From an uncultured Rhodanobacter sp. (GTDB lineage: Bacteria > Pseudomonadota > Gammaproteobacteria > Xanthomonadales > Rhodanobacteraceae), in assembly GCA_903827735.1 (NCBI GenBank), contig CAIKJM010000512.1, positions 1 to 5,086 of the forward strand: DNA of 5,086 nt, read 5' to 3'. Positions 5,084 through 5,086 of the stretch are shown piece after piece. The notes under the pieces were generated by a model. The model searched no databases. It was not told where the DNA came from and saw only the letters and a program-made list of their open reading frames with translations. Position numbers and translations under genes: made by a program. The number at the start of each line of letters is the position of its first letter. Within the stretch, counting starts at the first letter, position 1.

Positions 5084-5086
5084 CAC

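Overview
The window looks like nearly the whole length of a decayed prophage (or phage-derived island) in an actinobacterium, probably of the Mycobacterium/Gordonia/Rhodococcus/Nocardia group. Three things suggest that host. A small protein has the LppP/LprE signature, a family known from mycobacteria and relatives. The capsid protein remnant is of the kind seen in phages of these bacteria. Most genes are GC-rich. The genus cannot be fixed from the sequence alone.

Left part (1-2058): the minus strand carries the C-terminal catalytic half of a tyrosine integrase. It runs off the left edge, is broken by a frameshift, and has no recognisable N-terminal half. A tandem array of an 8-base unit (521-588) separates it from a plus-strand block of phage head genes. 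This block holds a major capsid protein pseudogene (675-1441: two single-G losses, one internal deletion, one in-frame TAG), a short basic ORF, a 22-residue basic ORF, and an 80-residue phage-type reading frame that has lost its start codon. The usual phage genes between integrase and capsid, and all the tail genes, are missing.

Middle (2062-3480, minus strand): an intact, visibly AT-richer gene for a PIN-like (PIN_8 type) putative nuclease of 472 residues. It ends three bases from the broken phage frame, so it sits where head-tail connector genes would be expected.

Right part (3721-5038): an intact divergent pair. One gene encodes a LppP/LprE-like protein with no signal peptide or lipobox (minus strand). 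The other encodes a membrane-anchored protein with one N-terminal transmembrane segment (plus strand). Their 53-base shared upstream region has promoter-like elements placed for leaderless transcripts. A possible 69-residue cysteine-rich ORF lies opposite the end of the second gene.

Right end (5056-5083): the T-arm, acceptor 3' strand and CCA of a tRNA gene, possibly tRNA-Thr, with no 5' half in front. This is what remains at the distal end when an element integrates into a tRNA 3' end. An intact copy of the tRNA gene should therefore lie just beyond the left edge, next to the integrase.

The contrast is the main message: the phage genes are broken, while the PIN nuclease, the LppP/LprE-like protein and the membrane protein are open and full-looking. 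They are best read as accessory cargo kept after the phage decayed. A defence or phage-interference role is an inference, not shown by the sequence.
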